From positions 62,001 through 126,000 of the forward strand of contig CAVSUY010000013.1 in assembly GCA_963731035.1 (NCBI GenBank): a stretch of DNA of 64,000 nucleotides. Direction: 5' to 3'. Position numbers and translations under genes: made by a program. Source of the DNA: JAANXG01 sp963731035 (GTDB lineage: Bacteria > Pseudomonadota > Gammaproteobacteria > Arenicellales > JAANXG01). This document shows positions 7,997-16,023 of the stretch, piece by piece; within the stretch, counting starts at the first letter, position 1; the number at the start of each line of letters is the position of its first letter. The notes under the pieces are model-generated. The model ran no database searches and had not been told where the DNA came from. It worked only from the letters and a program-made list of their open reading frames with translations.

Positions 7997-9640
7997 ATGG
8001 AACGCGAATCCATGGAATACGATGTCGTTATCGTCGGCGGTGGACCGGCGGGACTGGCCGCGTCGATCCGTCTGAAGCAACTGGCGCAGGAGCAAGGCCG
8101 CGATCTGGCCGTCTGCATCCTGGAGAAAGGCTCGGAGGTCGGCGCCCACATCCTGTCCGGGGCCGTGCTGGAGCCGCGCGCTCTGAACGAGCTGATCCCC
8201 GACTGGGCCGACCAGCACGCGCCGCTGAAAGCGCCGGTGACCGAAGAGGAGTTCCTGTTCCTGAAGGAGAACAGATCATACAGGTTGCCGAATTTCCTGC
8301 TGCCCCCACCCATGCGCAATCACGGCAACTACATCATCAGCCTCGGGAATCTCTGCCGTTGGCTGGCCGAGCAGGCGGAGGCGCTGGAAGTGGAGATCTA
8401 CCCGGGATTCGCCGCGGCGGAGGTGCTCTACGACGACACCGGAGCGGTGATGGGAGTCGCCACCGGAGACAAGGGCATCGACCGGGATGGCAACAAGACC
8501 GATTTATACGAGCCCGGTATTGAGCTTCACGCCAGGTACACCTTCTTCGCGGAGGGCTGTCGCGGGCATCTGGGTCGGCAGTTGATGGAACGGTTCAAGT
8601 TGCGAGACGGTGTGCAGCCGCAGACCTATGGCATCGGCCTCAAGGAGCTGTGGCGCATCGAGCCGGAGAAGCATCGCCAGGGGCTGGTGGTGCACACCGC
8701 CGGCTGGCCACTCAAGGGCGACACCTATGGCGGATCCTTTCTGTATCACCTCGAAGACAACCAGGTGGCGGTAGGCTTCGTGGTGGGTCTGGACTATTCC
8801 AACCCATGGCTGAACCCCTTCAAGGAATTCCAACGGTTCAAGACGCATCCCGCGATCCGCGGCCTGTTCGAAGGTGGCAAGCGGCTGGCATACGGCGCCC
8901 GCGCTCTGAACGAAGGTGGAGTGCAGAGCCTGCCGAAGATGACGTTCCCGGGCGGACTGTTAATAGGCTGCGAGGCCGGCACCTTGAACATGCCCAAGAT
9001 CAAGGGCACCCACACCGCAATGAAATCGGGCATGGTAGCCGCCGAAGCCGCCTTTGCCGCGCTGGGGGAGGAAAGGTCCCGGGACGAGCTCCACGCATTC
9101 CCAGAGGCGTTCCGAAGCTGCTGGGCTTTCGATGAGCTCAAGCGCGCCCGCAACGTGCGTCCGTCGTTTCGGTGGGGCCTGGTCGGTGGCACGTTGTACA
9201 CCGGCATCGACCAGGTGCTGCTGCGCGGCAAGGCGCCTTGGACCCTGAAGCACCAGCATGCCGACAACGAGGCCCTGAAGCCGGCTTCCCAGTGCCCGCA
9301 AATCGAGTACCCCAAGCCCGACGGCAAGCTCACTTTCGACCGGCTGTCCTCGGTGTTCCTGTCCAACACCGTCCACGAGGAAAACCAGCCCGTACATTTG
9401 ACGCTCAAGGACGACTCTGTGCCGGTCCGGGTGAACCTGGCCGAGTACGAAGCGCCGGAGCAGCGTTATTGCCCTGCCGGGGTGTACGAGATCGTCCGCG
9501 ACGACAACGACCACCCCCGCCTGCAGATCAACGCCGCAAACTGTGTGCACTGCAAGACTTGCGACATCAAGGACCCGACCCAGAACATCGTCTGGGTCAC
9601 GCCCCAGGGGGGAGACGGCCCGAACTATCCAAATATGTAG
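7997..9640 (+). CDS. Electron transfer flavoprotein-ubiquinone oxidoreductase
   Basis: A 547-residue membrane-associated flavoprotein that passes electrons from ETF, reduced by acyl-CoA dehydrogenases, to ubiquinone. The FAD-binding VIVGGGPAG lies near residues 11-19, and EKGSEVGAHILSGAV follows near 45. The C-terminus has the 4Fe-4S ligand set: CPAG then NCVHCKTCDIKDPTQ. Length equals the family norm. The ATG is chosen for the CCGGAGG ribosome site about seven bases upstream; the frame is open further upstream but overlaps the thioesterase gene on the other strand. It links the many acyl-CoA dehydrogenase-type genes of the window to respiration. Confidence 0.95.
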   Translation: MERESMEYDVVIVGGGPAGLAASIRLKQLAQEQGRDLAVCILEKGSEVGAHILSGAVLEPRALNELIPDWADQHAPLKAPVTEEEFLFLKENRSYRLPNFLLPPPMRNHGNYIISLGNLCRWLAEQAEALEVEIYPGFAAAEVLYDDTGAVMGVATGDKGIDRDGNKTDLYEPGIELHARYTFFAEGCRGHLGRQLMERFKLRDGVQPQTYGIGLKELWRIEPEKHRQGLVVHTAGWPLKGDTYGGSFLYHLEDNQVAVGFVVGLDYSNPWLNPFKEFQRFKTHPAIRGLFEGGKRLAYGARALNEGGVQSLPKMTFPGGLLIGCEAGTLNMPKIKGTHTAMKSGMVAAEAAFAALGEERSRDELHAFPEAFRSCWAFDELKRARNVRPSFRWGLVGGTLYTGIDQVLLRGKAPWTLKHQHADNEALKPASQCPQIEYPKPDGKLTFDRLSSVFLSNTVHEENQPVHLTLKDDSVPVRVNLAEYEAPEQRYCPAGVYEIVRDDNDHPRLQINAANCVHCKTCDIKDPTQNIVWVTPQGGDGPNYPNM

Positions 9641-9723
9641 ATAAAAGGACTTCAGGGGGAATCTTTGGAAGGGGTTGATCCGGGGATCGTAGCAGCGGCG
9701 AAGGCGATACTCCTGTTCAAGCC

Positions 9724-10578
9724 TCAGAAGAATACCAGCGAACGTATCTCAACGCTCCTGCGGGGCGGGGCATCCGTGGGTGTACCGGGATAATCGAAGG
9801 CGGAATGGGGGGTGAAGCCGGCCACGTCGCCGCGTGAATCGTAGCCCTTGATCAGCAATACCTCTTCCTCCCCCATGTTCGGAAAATAGTACCAGCGGTG
9901 CGACGGGTTGCCGGCCACCTCGTAAATCTCGCCGATCCTGTCCTGATACACCAGGTCGGTGGGGACGAGATCGGAGGAGCACACGCTGCGCGCATCTATG
10001 ACGGCCAGCGGCGCGGTCCGTACTACGCCCGCGATGGAGCGCCACACGTTCACTATGGCGAACCGTCTCTGAAGCAGCTTTGCCGCACGTCCTTCCCCGA
10101 GCAGCGCTGTGACCCGTTGCGGCCCTGATTTCTCCGTGTAGTCGTTGTGCACGATCCGCACCGGCACGCGGCTGTTGGATGCAAGAATGCCGCCATCGGT
10201 GCGAACATTGTGATCGAACACGACGACCGACGACGCACCCGTCGCCTCGCGGAGCAGGCTTTCCATCTCCGGGTAGTACACGGCGCGCACTTCATCATCG
10301 TCATTGAAGTCGGCCACCGCCGACACCTGCCGGCCCAGGGCAAAGCCAGTATCGTCCAGCGTGTGGGCTGATCTTGCGGCGCGCGCGTCCCGGATTGCCG
10401 CGGGCGTCGGCGCGTATTCGGCAGTGCGTCTGGCTTCTCCGGTCCCGACGGGCGCCACATGGACCACATTGCGCCCGAGGGGCGGGATCACGTAGTTGAC
10501 CACCGCCTCGACGTCTTCCGCGGATTCCCGCGCCGACCGCCCTGGGATGGTAAACAACGTGTTGATCGACTGATTCAT
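9724..10578 (-). CDS. CmcJ/NvfI-like oxidoreductase
   Basis: A 284-residue protein resembling the CmcJ/NvfI/AsaB group, which are hydroxylase/methoxylation-associated or 2-oxoglutarate-type enzymes of secondary metabolism. Recognisable segments are VVFDHNVRTDGG near residue 110, RIVHNDYTEKSGPQRV near 135, FAIVNVWRSI near 165, LVPTDLVYQDRIGEIYEV and HRWYYFPNMGEEEVLLIK near 225, and FTPHSAFDYPGTP near the end. The ATG is the first in a region of good coding character. It lies 80 bases downstream of the DUF1127 gene on the same strand, with a strong stem-loop between. Substrate unknown. Confidence 0.8.
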   Translation of the reverse strand: MNQSINTLFTIPGRSARESAEDVEAVVNYVIPPLGRNVVHVAPVGTGEARRTAEYAPTPAAIRDARAARSAHTLDDTGFALGRQVSAVADFNDDDEVRAVYYPEMESLLREATGASSVVVFDHNVRTDGGILASNSRVPVRIVHNDYTEKSGPQRVTALLGEGRAAKLLQRRFAIVNVWRSIAGVVRTAPLAVIDARSVCSSDLVPTDLVYQDRIGEIYEVAGNPSHRWYYFPNMGEEEVLLIKGYDSRGDVAGFTPHSAFDYPGTPTDAPPRRSVEIRSLVFF

Positions 10579-10598
10579 GCTCGCTGCTCCTCGTCCGT

Positions 10599-10634
10599 AC
10601 CCGGTCCGGGGCCATGGCAACGCCCGGACCGGGT
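10599..10634 (-). terminator. Stem-loop between DUF1127 and CmcJ-like genes
   Basis: A perfect 12-base inverted repeat (ACCCGGTCCGGG / CCCGGACCGGGT) with a 12-base loop, just downstream of the DUF1127 stop. No T-run follows on the minus strand, so it may be a Rho-independent-like attenuator, an mRNA end-stabiliser or a processing site rather than a full terminator. Confidence 0.5.
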
Positions 10635-10658
10635 TGGTTGTAGGATGGGTGTGTTGCC

Positions 10659-11051
10659 TCAGGCGGCCCGCCGCCACTCGCTCGCCGCTTCGTCGTCGGA
10701 TCGCTGCGAAGCCAGTGGACGGCGCGACATCCGGAGAGACTGTTCCAGGGCGCGGCCGGAACGCCTGCCGCCGAGAAGGTCCGTCACCACCGAGCGGATT
10801 TCCGCGCGAACCAGCCCGATATCCTTGAGGGTGCGATCGCTCAAAGAATTCAACTCCCGGATTGCCGCCCGTCTCCGACGCTCGTGCCGAATACGTTCGC
10901 GCAGTACCAGCAATGCTTTCTTGATGGTCCGCCCGCAGCCGGTGAACATCCGCGCGACGGTCGCGGCACGCTGCTGGCGCGCCCACTCCTCGTAACGCCG
11001 CATCTCCTGCTCGGAATAACGACCGTTGAAAACCTCTGCCAGCCAGAACAT
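10659..11051 (-). CDS. DUF1127 domain protein
   Basis: A 130-residue basic protein. The middle holds a DUF1127 motif, RRRAAIRELNSLSDRTLKDIGLVRAEI (given in part: LSDRTLKDIGL), typical of small arginine-rich regulators. The N-terminal half (FWLAEVFNGRYSEQEMRR) is not recognised. The ATG at 11051 is chosen because GGAGG lies five bases upstream; an alternative ATG at 11066 overlaps that site. It is divergent from the LysR-type gene across an AT-rich, palindrome-containing spacer, so joint control is plausible. Some DUF1127 proteins act in RNA turnover or phosphate and carbon homeostasis in alphaproteobacteria; the role here is unknown. Confidence 0.82.
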   Translation of the reverse strand: MFWLAEVFNGRYSEQEMRRYEEWARQQRAATVARMFTGCGRTIKKALLVLRERIRHERRRRAAIRELNSLSDRTLKDIGLVRAEIRSVVTDLLGGRRSGRALEQSLRMSRRPLASQRSDDEAASEWRRAA

Positions 11052-11082
11052 AGGAACCTCCTTCATGTTGACACCAGGGACG

Positions 11083-11105
11083 CTTAATGATTAAGTATTA
11101 ATTAA
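11083..11105. promoter_or_regulatory. AT-rich palindromes, candidate LysR-type operator
   Basis: In the spacer between divergent DUF1127 and LysR-type genes lie a perfect palindrome CTTAATGATTAAG (11083-11095) and TTAATTAA (11098-11105). LysR regulators commonly bind T-N11-A dyads between divergent genes, so this is a candidate operator. Binding is inferred only. Confidence 0.45.
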
Positions 11106-11161
11106 GCATCATTACAAGAGAACAACTTCGATGTGAGGCATTATTTCTTCATTTCAGGCTG

Positions 11162-11191
11162 TTCACAAACGAGAATTTCTCCATCTATAAT
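11162..11191 (+). promoter_or_regulatory. Sigma-70 promoter of the LysR-type gene
   Basis: TTCACA (11162-11167) and TATAAT (11186-11191) are separated by 18 bases. The -10 box is a consensus match and the -35 box matches at five of six positions. The ATG at 11211 lies about 13 bases after the expected transcription start. Confidence 0.6.
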
Positions 11192-11210
11192 TAAGTTTTT
11201 CTATATTGTA

Positions 11211-12125
11211 ATGGCAAGACGGCTACCCCCTCTGAACGGGCTGCGGGCCTTCGAGGCCTCGGCACGATATCTAAGCTTCACCAAGGCCGCCGAGGAGTTG
11301 AACGTCACCCCCGCGGCGGTCAGCCAACAGGTGAAGTCACTGGAGGAATACTTTGGCGTACAGCTGTTCAAGCGCCTGACCCGGGCCCTGATGCTCACGG
11401 ATTCGGGGCAGCTTGTTCTGCCCATTCTTCAGGAAGGCTTCGACAAGCTCGCCGAGGCCGACCGTATCCTGCGCAGCCGCCAGGACAAACGGATCCTTAC
11501 CGTCAGCCTAGCCCCTTCCTTCGGAGCCAAGTGGCTGGTGCCGAGACTGGATCGTTTTCGCAGGGCCTATCCCGACTACGACATTCGCATCGATGCCACC
11601 GATACACGTGCCGACTTCAGACGCGACAATGTGGATATCGCCTTGCGCTACGGGCGCGGCGACTACCGAGGCGTGGTATCGGAATGCCTGATAGCAGACA
11701 CGGCGGTGCCGGTGTGCAGTCCGAGGCTACTGGAACACGAGCATCCGCTCCGCGAGCCGGCGGACCTTCGCTACCACACCCTGCTGCATATACAGTGGAA
11801 AATGGAGAACGATGCCGCACCCAACTGGCGGATGTGGCTGAAGGCAGCCGGCCTGACCGACATCGCCTTCGACCGGGGGCCCCAATTCAGCATGGAATCC
11901 ATGGCTATCCAGGCCGCGATCGAGGGTCAGGGAGTGGCGCTCATCTCCACCGCCCTGGTGGACGAAGACATCGCCGCCCGGCGGCTCATCCACCCCTTCC
12001 CGGACGATGTCAATCAACAGACCAATTTCAGCTACTACCTCGTTTACCCGGAGGCGCATCTTCAGCGCCCCAAGGTTGCCGCCTTCAGGGATTGGGTGAT
12101 GAGAGAAATCGAGAACCAGAAGTAG
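11211..12125 (+). CDS. LysR-family regulator, GcvA-like
   Basis: A 304-residue DNA-binding regulator. The N-terminus (RRLPPLNGLRAFEASARYLSF begins it; LSFTKAAEELNVTPAAVSQQ) is the winged helix-turn-helix, and the rest is a two-lobed periplasmic-binding-like effector domain. LPPLNGLRAFEA and the ADFRRDNVDIALRYGRG segment near 140 are typical of GcvA-type regulators. Effector and targets are unknown; the divergent DUF1127 gene and the CmcJ-like oxidoreductase beyond it are the likeliest. The ATG is used rather than upstream in-frame codons because it precedes the canonical start motif and follows a sigma-70 promoter. Confidence 0.88.
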   Translation: MARRLPPLNGLRAFEASARYLSFTKAAEELNVTPAAVSQQVKSLEEYFGVQLFKRLTRALMLTDSGQLVLPILQEGFDKLAEADRILRSRQDKRILTVSLAPSFGAKWLVPRLDRFRRAYPDYDIRIDATDTRADFRRDNVDIALRYGRGDYRGVVSECLIADTAVPVCSPRLLEHEHPLREPADLRYHTLLHIQWKMENDAAPNWRMWLKAAGLTDIAFDRGPQFSMESMAIQAAIEGQGVALISTALVDEDIAARRLIHPFPDDVNQQTNFSYYLVYPEAHLQRPKVAAFRDWVMREIENQK

Positions 12126-12266
12126 CCGTCACTCCGCGGGGTGGTCGAGGCCAAGCCGCGAACAGACACCTTACCGGATCAGTGGTAATCGCCTACAATC
12201 CGTCCGGATGCAGGAAAGATCACCTGCCTTCCGTGCGCCGCACGACCGGCCGCAAGCCATGTCCAT

Positions 12267-13433
12267 ATGACCCGTCCGAGCGTTTCCATTCTCATCCCCA
12301 ATCTCAACGGGCAGCAACTGCTCGCGGAATGCCTGACAGCGGTGGAAGAGCTGGAGTATCCGAGGGACCGAGTGGAATGCATCGTGATAGACAATGGCTC
12401 ATCCGACGGATCGGTCTACTACGTTCATTCGAACTTTCCGAACGTCAAGGTGGTGACCCTGGATTGGAATGCCGGCTTCGCCGGCGCGATCAACAAAGGC
12501 GCCGAGCGCGCCGCCGGCGACATACTGTTCCTGCTCAACAACGACGCCCAGCCCGAGCCCGGCTCCCTGGTCGCCCTGGTCGAGCCCATCGAACGAGGCG
12601 AGGCAGAATGCACCTGCGCCCGGATCGTCTCCAGCGAGGACGGGTCGGTGCAGTTTTCGGGAGGCGGCATGAACTTTCACGGGGTGGCGTTCGAATGCGC
12701 AGCGGAACACGGGCCGGACGAGCGCCTTTGTCTGTTCGGCTGCGGCGGCGCGATGGCGATCAGCCGCGACGTTTTTGGCGACGCGGGGGGCATGGACGAT
12801 GCATTTTTCGCCTACTTCGAGGACGTGGACCTCGGCTGGCGCTTGTGGATCATGGGATACAGGGTGCTGCACGTGCCGCGCTCGGTGGTTGCCCACCGGA
12901 AATCCTCGACCAGCCGGCTCATCGAACAGACAAAGCTGCGGGTGCTGCATATCCGTAATCCCCTGATCATGATCTACAAGAACTACGAGGATGAATACCT
13001 GCGCCGCACTCTGCCGGCTGCCCTGATTCTGACGTTGCGCCGCACCTCCTATCTGGGTGACTTCGACAAGACAGCCTTCCGGATCGGGCGCGAGCCGCAA
13101 CTCGCCGAGCACGGGCACCCGAGTCAGATATCGCGCGGGATGTCTCCCGGGGAGGCGAAGGTGGAACTGCCTGCACTGGCCGCCAGCGATTTCGTGGCCA
13201 TGGACGACTGGATATCCATGCTTCCGAATCTGGATGCCAGGCGTCGTTGGATACAGGGCCGCCGACGACGCGGGGACGCGGAGATTGCGGACATGTTCAT
13301 CGACCCGTTTCGATACTGCGAGGACGACGCCGACTACAAGGCGCTGCAGGACGAGCTGTGCCGAACCTTTGGCGTGAACGACCTGTTTTCAGCTTTCTCA
13401 CGAGACGCAGGCCCCGGCCGCGATCCGGTCTAG
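12267..13433 (+). CDS. Family 2 glycosyltransferase
   Basis: A 388-residue cytosolic GT-A fold glycosyltransferase. SVSILIPNLNGQQLL opens the nucleotide-binding fold, IVIDNGSSDGS follows near residue 40, LLNNDAQPEPGS near 90 is the DXD-type metal site, and FFAYFEDVDLGWRL near 185 is the acceptor/catalytic ED motif of rhamnosyltransferase-like enzymes. The last 150 residues are less typical. It is the first gene of a tight same-strand glycan cluster, ending four bases before the next gene's TTG. Sugar donor and acceptor are unknown. Confidence 0.88.
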   Translation: MTRPSVSILIPNLNGQQLLAECLTAVEELEYPRDRVECIVIDNGSSDGSVYYVHSNFPNVKVVTLDWNAGFAGAINKGAERAAGDILFLLNNDAQPEPGSLVALVEPIERGEAECTCARIVSSEDGSVQFSGGGMNFHGVAFECAAEHGPDERLCLFGCGGAMAISRDVFGDAGGMDDAFFAYFEDVDLGWRLWIMGYRVLHVPRSVVAHRKSSTSRLIEQTKLRVLHIRNPLIMIYKNYEDEYLRRTLPAALILTLRRTSYLGDFDKTAFRIGREPQLAEHGHPSQISRGMSPGEAKVELPALAASDFVAMDDWISMLPNLDARRRWIQGRRRRGDAEIADMFIDPFRYCEDDADYKALQDELCRTFGVNDLFSAFSRDAGPGRDPV

Positions 13434-13437
13434 GACA

Positions 13438-16017
13438 TTGCCACGGATAGCACTTGTCTGCAGTGAAGCCATTCGCCGCCGCATGGCAGGTGTCGGCATT
13501 CGCTATGCCGAGATGGCAAGATGCCTCAGCGCCGAAGGCTTCGAGGTAACCGTCATTGCGCCGGGGATTGAGGACAAGGTTCTGTCATTGGCACCAAGCG
13601 GCCAAGAGCTGGTCTACTCCGGGGAGATACTGAAGAACATCGATCGGTCCTACGACGCGGTGGTGGTACAAGGCCACCTCGCCCGCGAGGTCCTGCCGGC
13701 ACTGAGGTCGACTCCCGTGGCGGTGGATCTGTACGATCCGTTCCTGCTGGAGAACATGTCCTATACCGCCGTTCTCGGCAAGGGGGTGTACCAAACCGAC
13801 CTCGCTCTGCTGCTCGATCTGTGCCACCGGGGCGATTTCTTCCTCTGTGCCAGCGAGCAGCAGCGGAGCTACTACCTGGGTATACTGACGTCGCTCGACC
13901 GGCTTAATCCGGAGCGGCTGGCCTCGGACCCCGGCGGTCGCGGGCTTATCGATGTCGTTCCATTCGGCGTGCCCGATTCCCTGCCCGTGCATCGACCCTA
14001 CCTCCCCGCGGCAGTTGGAACGCGCAGGTTGCTGTTCGGTGGCCTGTACGACTGGTACGACCCATGGCCTCTGCTCGAAGCGCTTCAAAGCCCCCGCCTG
14101 GAGGACTGCCGCCTGCTCTTCGTATACAACCCCAATCCGGAATCGACGCCTCAGCAAGCGATGGAGCGCATCAAGGCGTGGTGCCGGGAACGGGCCTGGA
14201 CCGCGGGACGCGTAGAATTTCTCGACTGGGTTCCCTGGGAGCGTCGATTCGACCTGCTGCGCGACGTCGACCTCTTGGTTGCCCCGCACCGGGATACCCT
14301 CGAGACGCGTTTCTCCATGCGAACCAGGTTTCTGGAAGCCATCGCGGTAGGCTGCCCCGTCATCACGACCAGAGGTGGGACGGTTTCCGAGCTCGTCCTG
14401 AAATACCAATGCGGGGCGATCGTCGCGCCCGGCGACCCCACTTCGCTGGCGAGGGAGATCGAAAGGCTTCTCGCTTCTCTCTCCAATGACGAACACGGGG
14501 TAGAACTGCGTATGCAATTCCTCGAGGAGTTCAGCTGGCGCCGCGCGCTGGAGCCCCTGATCCGGTTCTGCCACAACCCGTCCGTGGACCGATCCAGGCC
14601 GCCGGAGGTGCGGCGGCCCCGGCCGGCACCGTCCGTCGCTGGCGCCCGTGGTCGAAACGGTACTTCATTCTCGGTGCTGATCCCGACCTTCAATCGCCTG
14701 GATGCACTGCCCGAGGTAATCGAGGGTCTGCGCGGGCAGTATGACCCGCCGCTGATGGAGCTGATCGTGGTCAACGACGGCTCGACCGACGAAACGGCCG
14801 AATGGCTGCGCGCCCAGCGATTTCCCTTCCCGTTCAAGTTGATCGAGCAGGAAAATGCCGGACCGGCCGCGGCGCGCAATAGGGCGATCGAGACCGCGAC
14901 CGGGGACTATGTTGCTCTCCTTGGCGATGACATCGTGCCGGACCGATACTGGCTTTCCAGTCATGCGGAGCGGCACGCGCGCTACGGCAACGATCCCGGC
15001 ACGGCCGTGATCGGTCACACCGATTGGCATCGCGATGTCCGCCGCACCAGGTTCCGTGACTTCATCGACGTGACCGGCTGGCAGTTCGGCTACGACCAGA
15101 TCGACGATCCGGAGGACGTTCCCTTCAATTTCCTCTACAGCTCCAACATGTCCATGCGCAGGGAACGGCTGCTCGAGAACCTGTTCAACACCAATTTCCC
15201 CTACCCCGCGTGGGAGGATATCGAGCTCGGTTATCGGCTCAAGAACCAGGGCCAGCGCTTCACCTACGAGCCGGGCGCAAGAGCCATGCACCTGCACCAG
15301 CCGAGCATTCGACGAATGGCAGCCCGACACAGGAAGACCGGCTATGTCGCCGTGGAGTTCTGCCGGCTGCACCCGGATCTCGAGCCGTTTCTGTGGCCGT
15401 CCGCCGACAGCCTGCGTGCCGCTTCGGGCCCCGTGCTGCGCACCTTACGCAAGTCTCTTGCCGCCGCGCTGGAGCGGCTGCCACTGGATATCCCCGGAAT
15501 CTGGAACTCCGTCCTGCGCGACTACTACGTGGCAGGGATCAGGGACTACGGCCGGAATCACGGACTCGGCGACGTGCCGGACCCCCGGACCTGGCGTGTG
15601 TATCCGATCACTTTCGATGCCTTGTCACCCTGGATCGGCCACGAGAGCGGCAGCCACGGGAACGGGTCCTGGATCTGCGTTCCGGGGAAGGACAAACCTG
15701 GTCACGGTATGTTTGGTCCCGGTTTCACCATACACGAGGACCAGGACCTGGAAGCGCGGTTTATCATTCGCTGCGATTCGGCTGAGCGCGGACAGAAACC
15801 ATTGGTAACGATGGACGTATACGATCAGGACACGAAGAACATCCTGACCCTGGCGCCGATCGAAACCGCGAGCGGTGCGGATTGCGGAATGTGCGTCACA
15901 CTCCCCTTCGCCGCCAAAGCGAAACAGCGCCTCGAGTTCCGGGTTTTCTGGCACGGGACTTCCCGCCTCGAGATCTTCCGGGTGGAGCTCGACCGCGCCC
16001 GCGGAACCGCTGAGTAA
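13438..16017 (+). CDS. GT4-GT2 bifunctional glycosyltransferase with C-terminal beta module
   Basis: An 859-residue three-part protein. Residues 1-370 form a GT4-like (GT-B) enzyme, with RRMAGVGIRYAEMA at the N-terminus and RFLEAIAVGCPVITTRGG near 300. Residues 400-660 form a GT2 enzyme, with SVLIPTFNRLDALPE, IVVNDGSTDETAEW, ALLGDDIVPD and YPAWEDIELGYRL. Residues about 720-859 form a beta-rich module, containing MDVYDQDTKNIL and LEFRVFWHG, that recurs in the next gene. The start is TTG, four bases after the previous stop, with AGGA before it. It could add two sugars in succession to a surface glycan. Confidence 0.85.
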   Translation: MPRIALVCSEAIRRRMAGVGIRYAEMARCLSAEGFEVTVIAPGIEDKVLSLAPSGQELVYSGEILKNIDRSYDAVVVQGHLAREVLPALRSTPVAVDLYDPFLLENMSYTAVLGKGVYQTDLALLLDLCHRGDFFLCASEQQRSYYLGILTSLDRLNPERLASDPGGRGLIDVVPFGVPDSLPVHRPYLPAAVGTRRLLFGGLYDWYDPWPLLEALQSPRLEDCRLLFVYNPNPESTPQQAMERIKAWCRERAWTAGRVEFLDWVPWERRFDLLRDVDLLVAPHRDTLETRFSMRTRFLEAIAVGCPVITTRGGTVSELVLKYQCGAIVAPGDPTSLAREIERLLASLSNDEHGVELRMQFLEEFSWRRALEPLIRFCHNPSVDRSRPPEVRRPRPAPSVAGARGRNGTSFSVLIPTFNRLDALPEVIEGLRGQYDPPLMELIVVNDGSTDETAEWLRAQRFPFPFKLIEQENAGPAAARNRAIETATGDYVALLGDDIVPDRYWLSSHAERHARYGNDPGTAVIGHTDWHRDVRRTRFRDFIDVTGWQFGYDQIDDPEDVPFNFLYSSNMSMRRERLLENLFNTNFPYPAWEDIELGYRLKNQGQRFTYEPGARAMHLHQPSIRRMAARHRKTGYVAVEFCRLHPDLEPFLWPSADSLRAASGPVLRTLRKSLAAALERLPLDIPGIWNSVLRDYYVAGIRDYGRNHGLGDVPDPRTWRVYPITFDALSPWIGHESGSHGNGSWICVPGKDKPGHGMFGPGFTIHEDQDLEARFIIRCDSAERGQKPLVTMDVYDQDTKNILTLAPIETASGADCGMCVTLPFAAKAKQRLEFRVFWHGTSRLEIFRVELDRARGTAE

Positions 16018-16023
16018 CGTCCG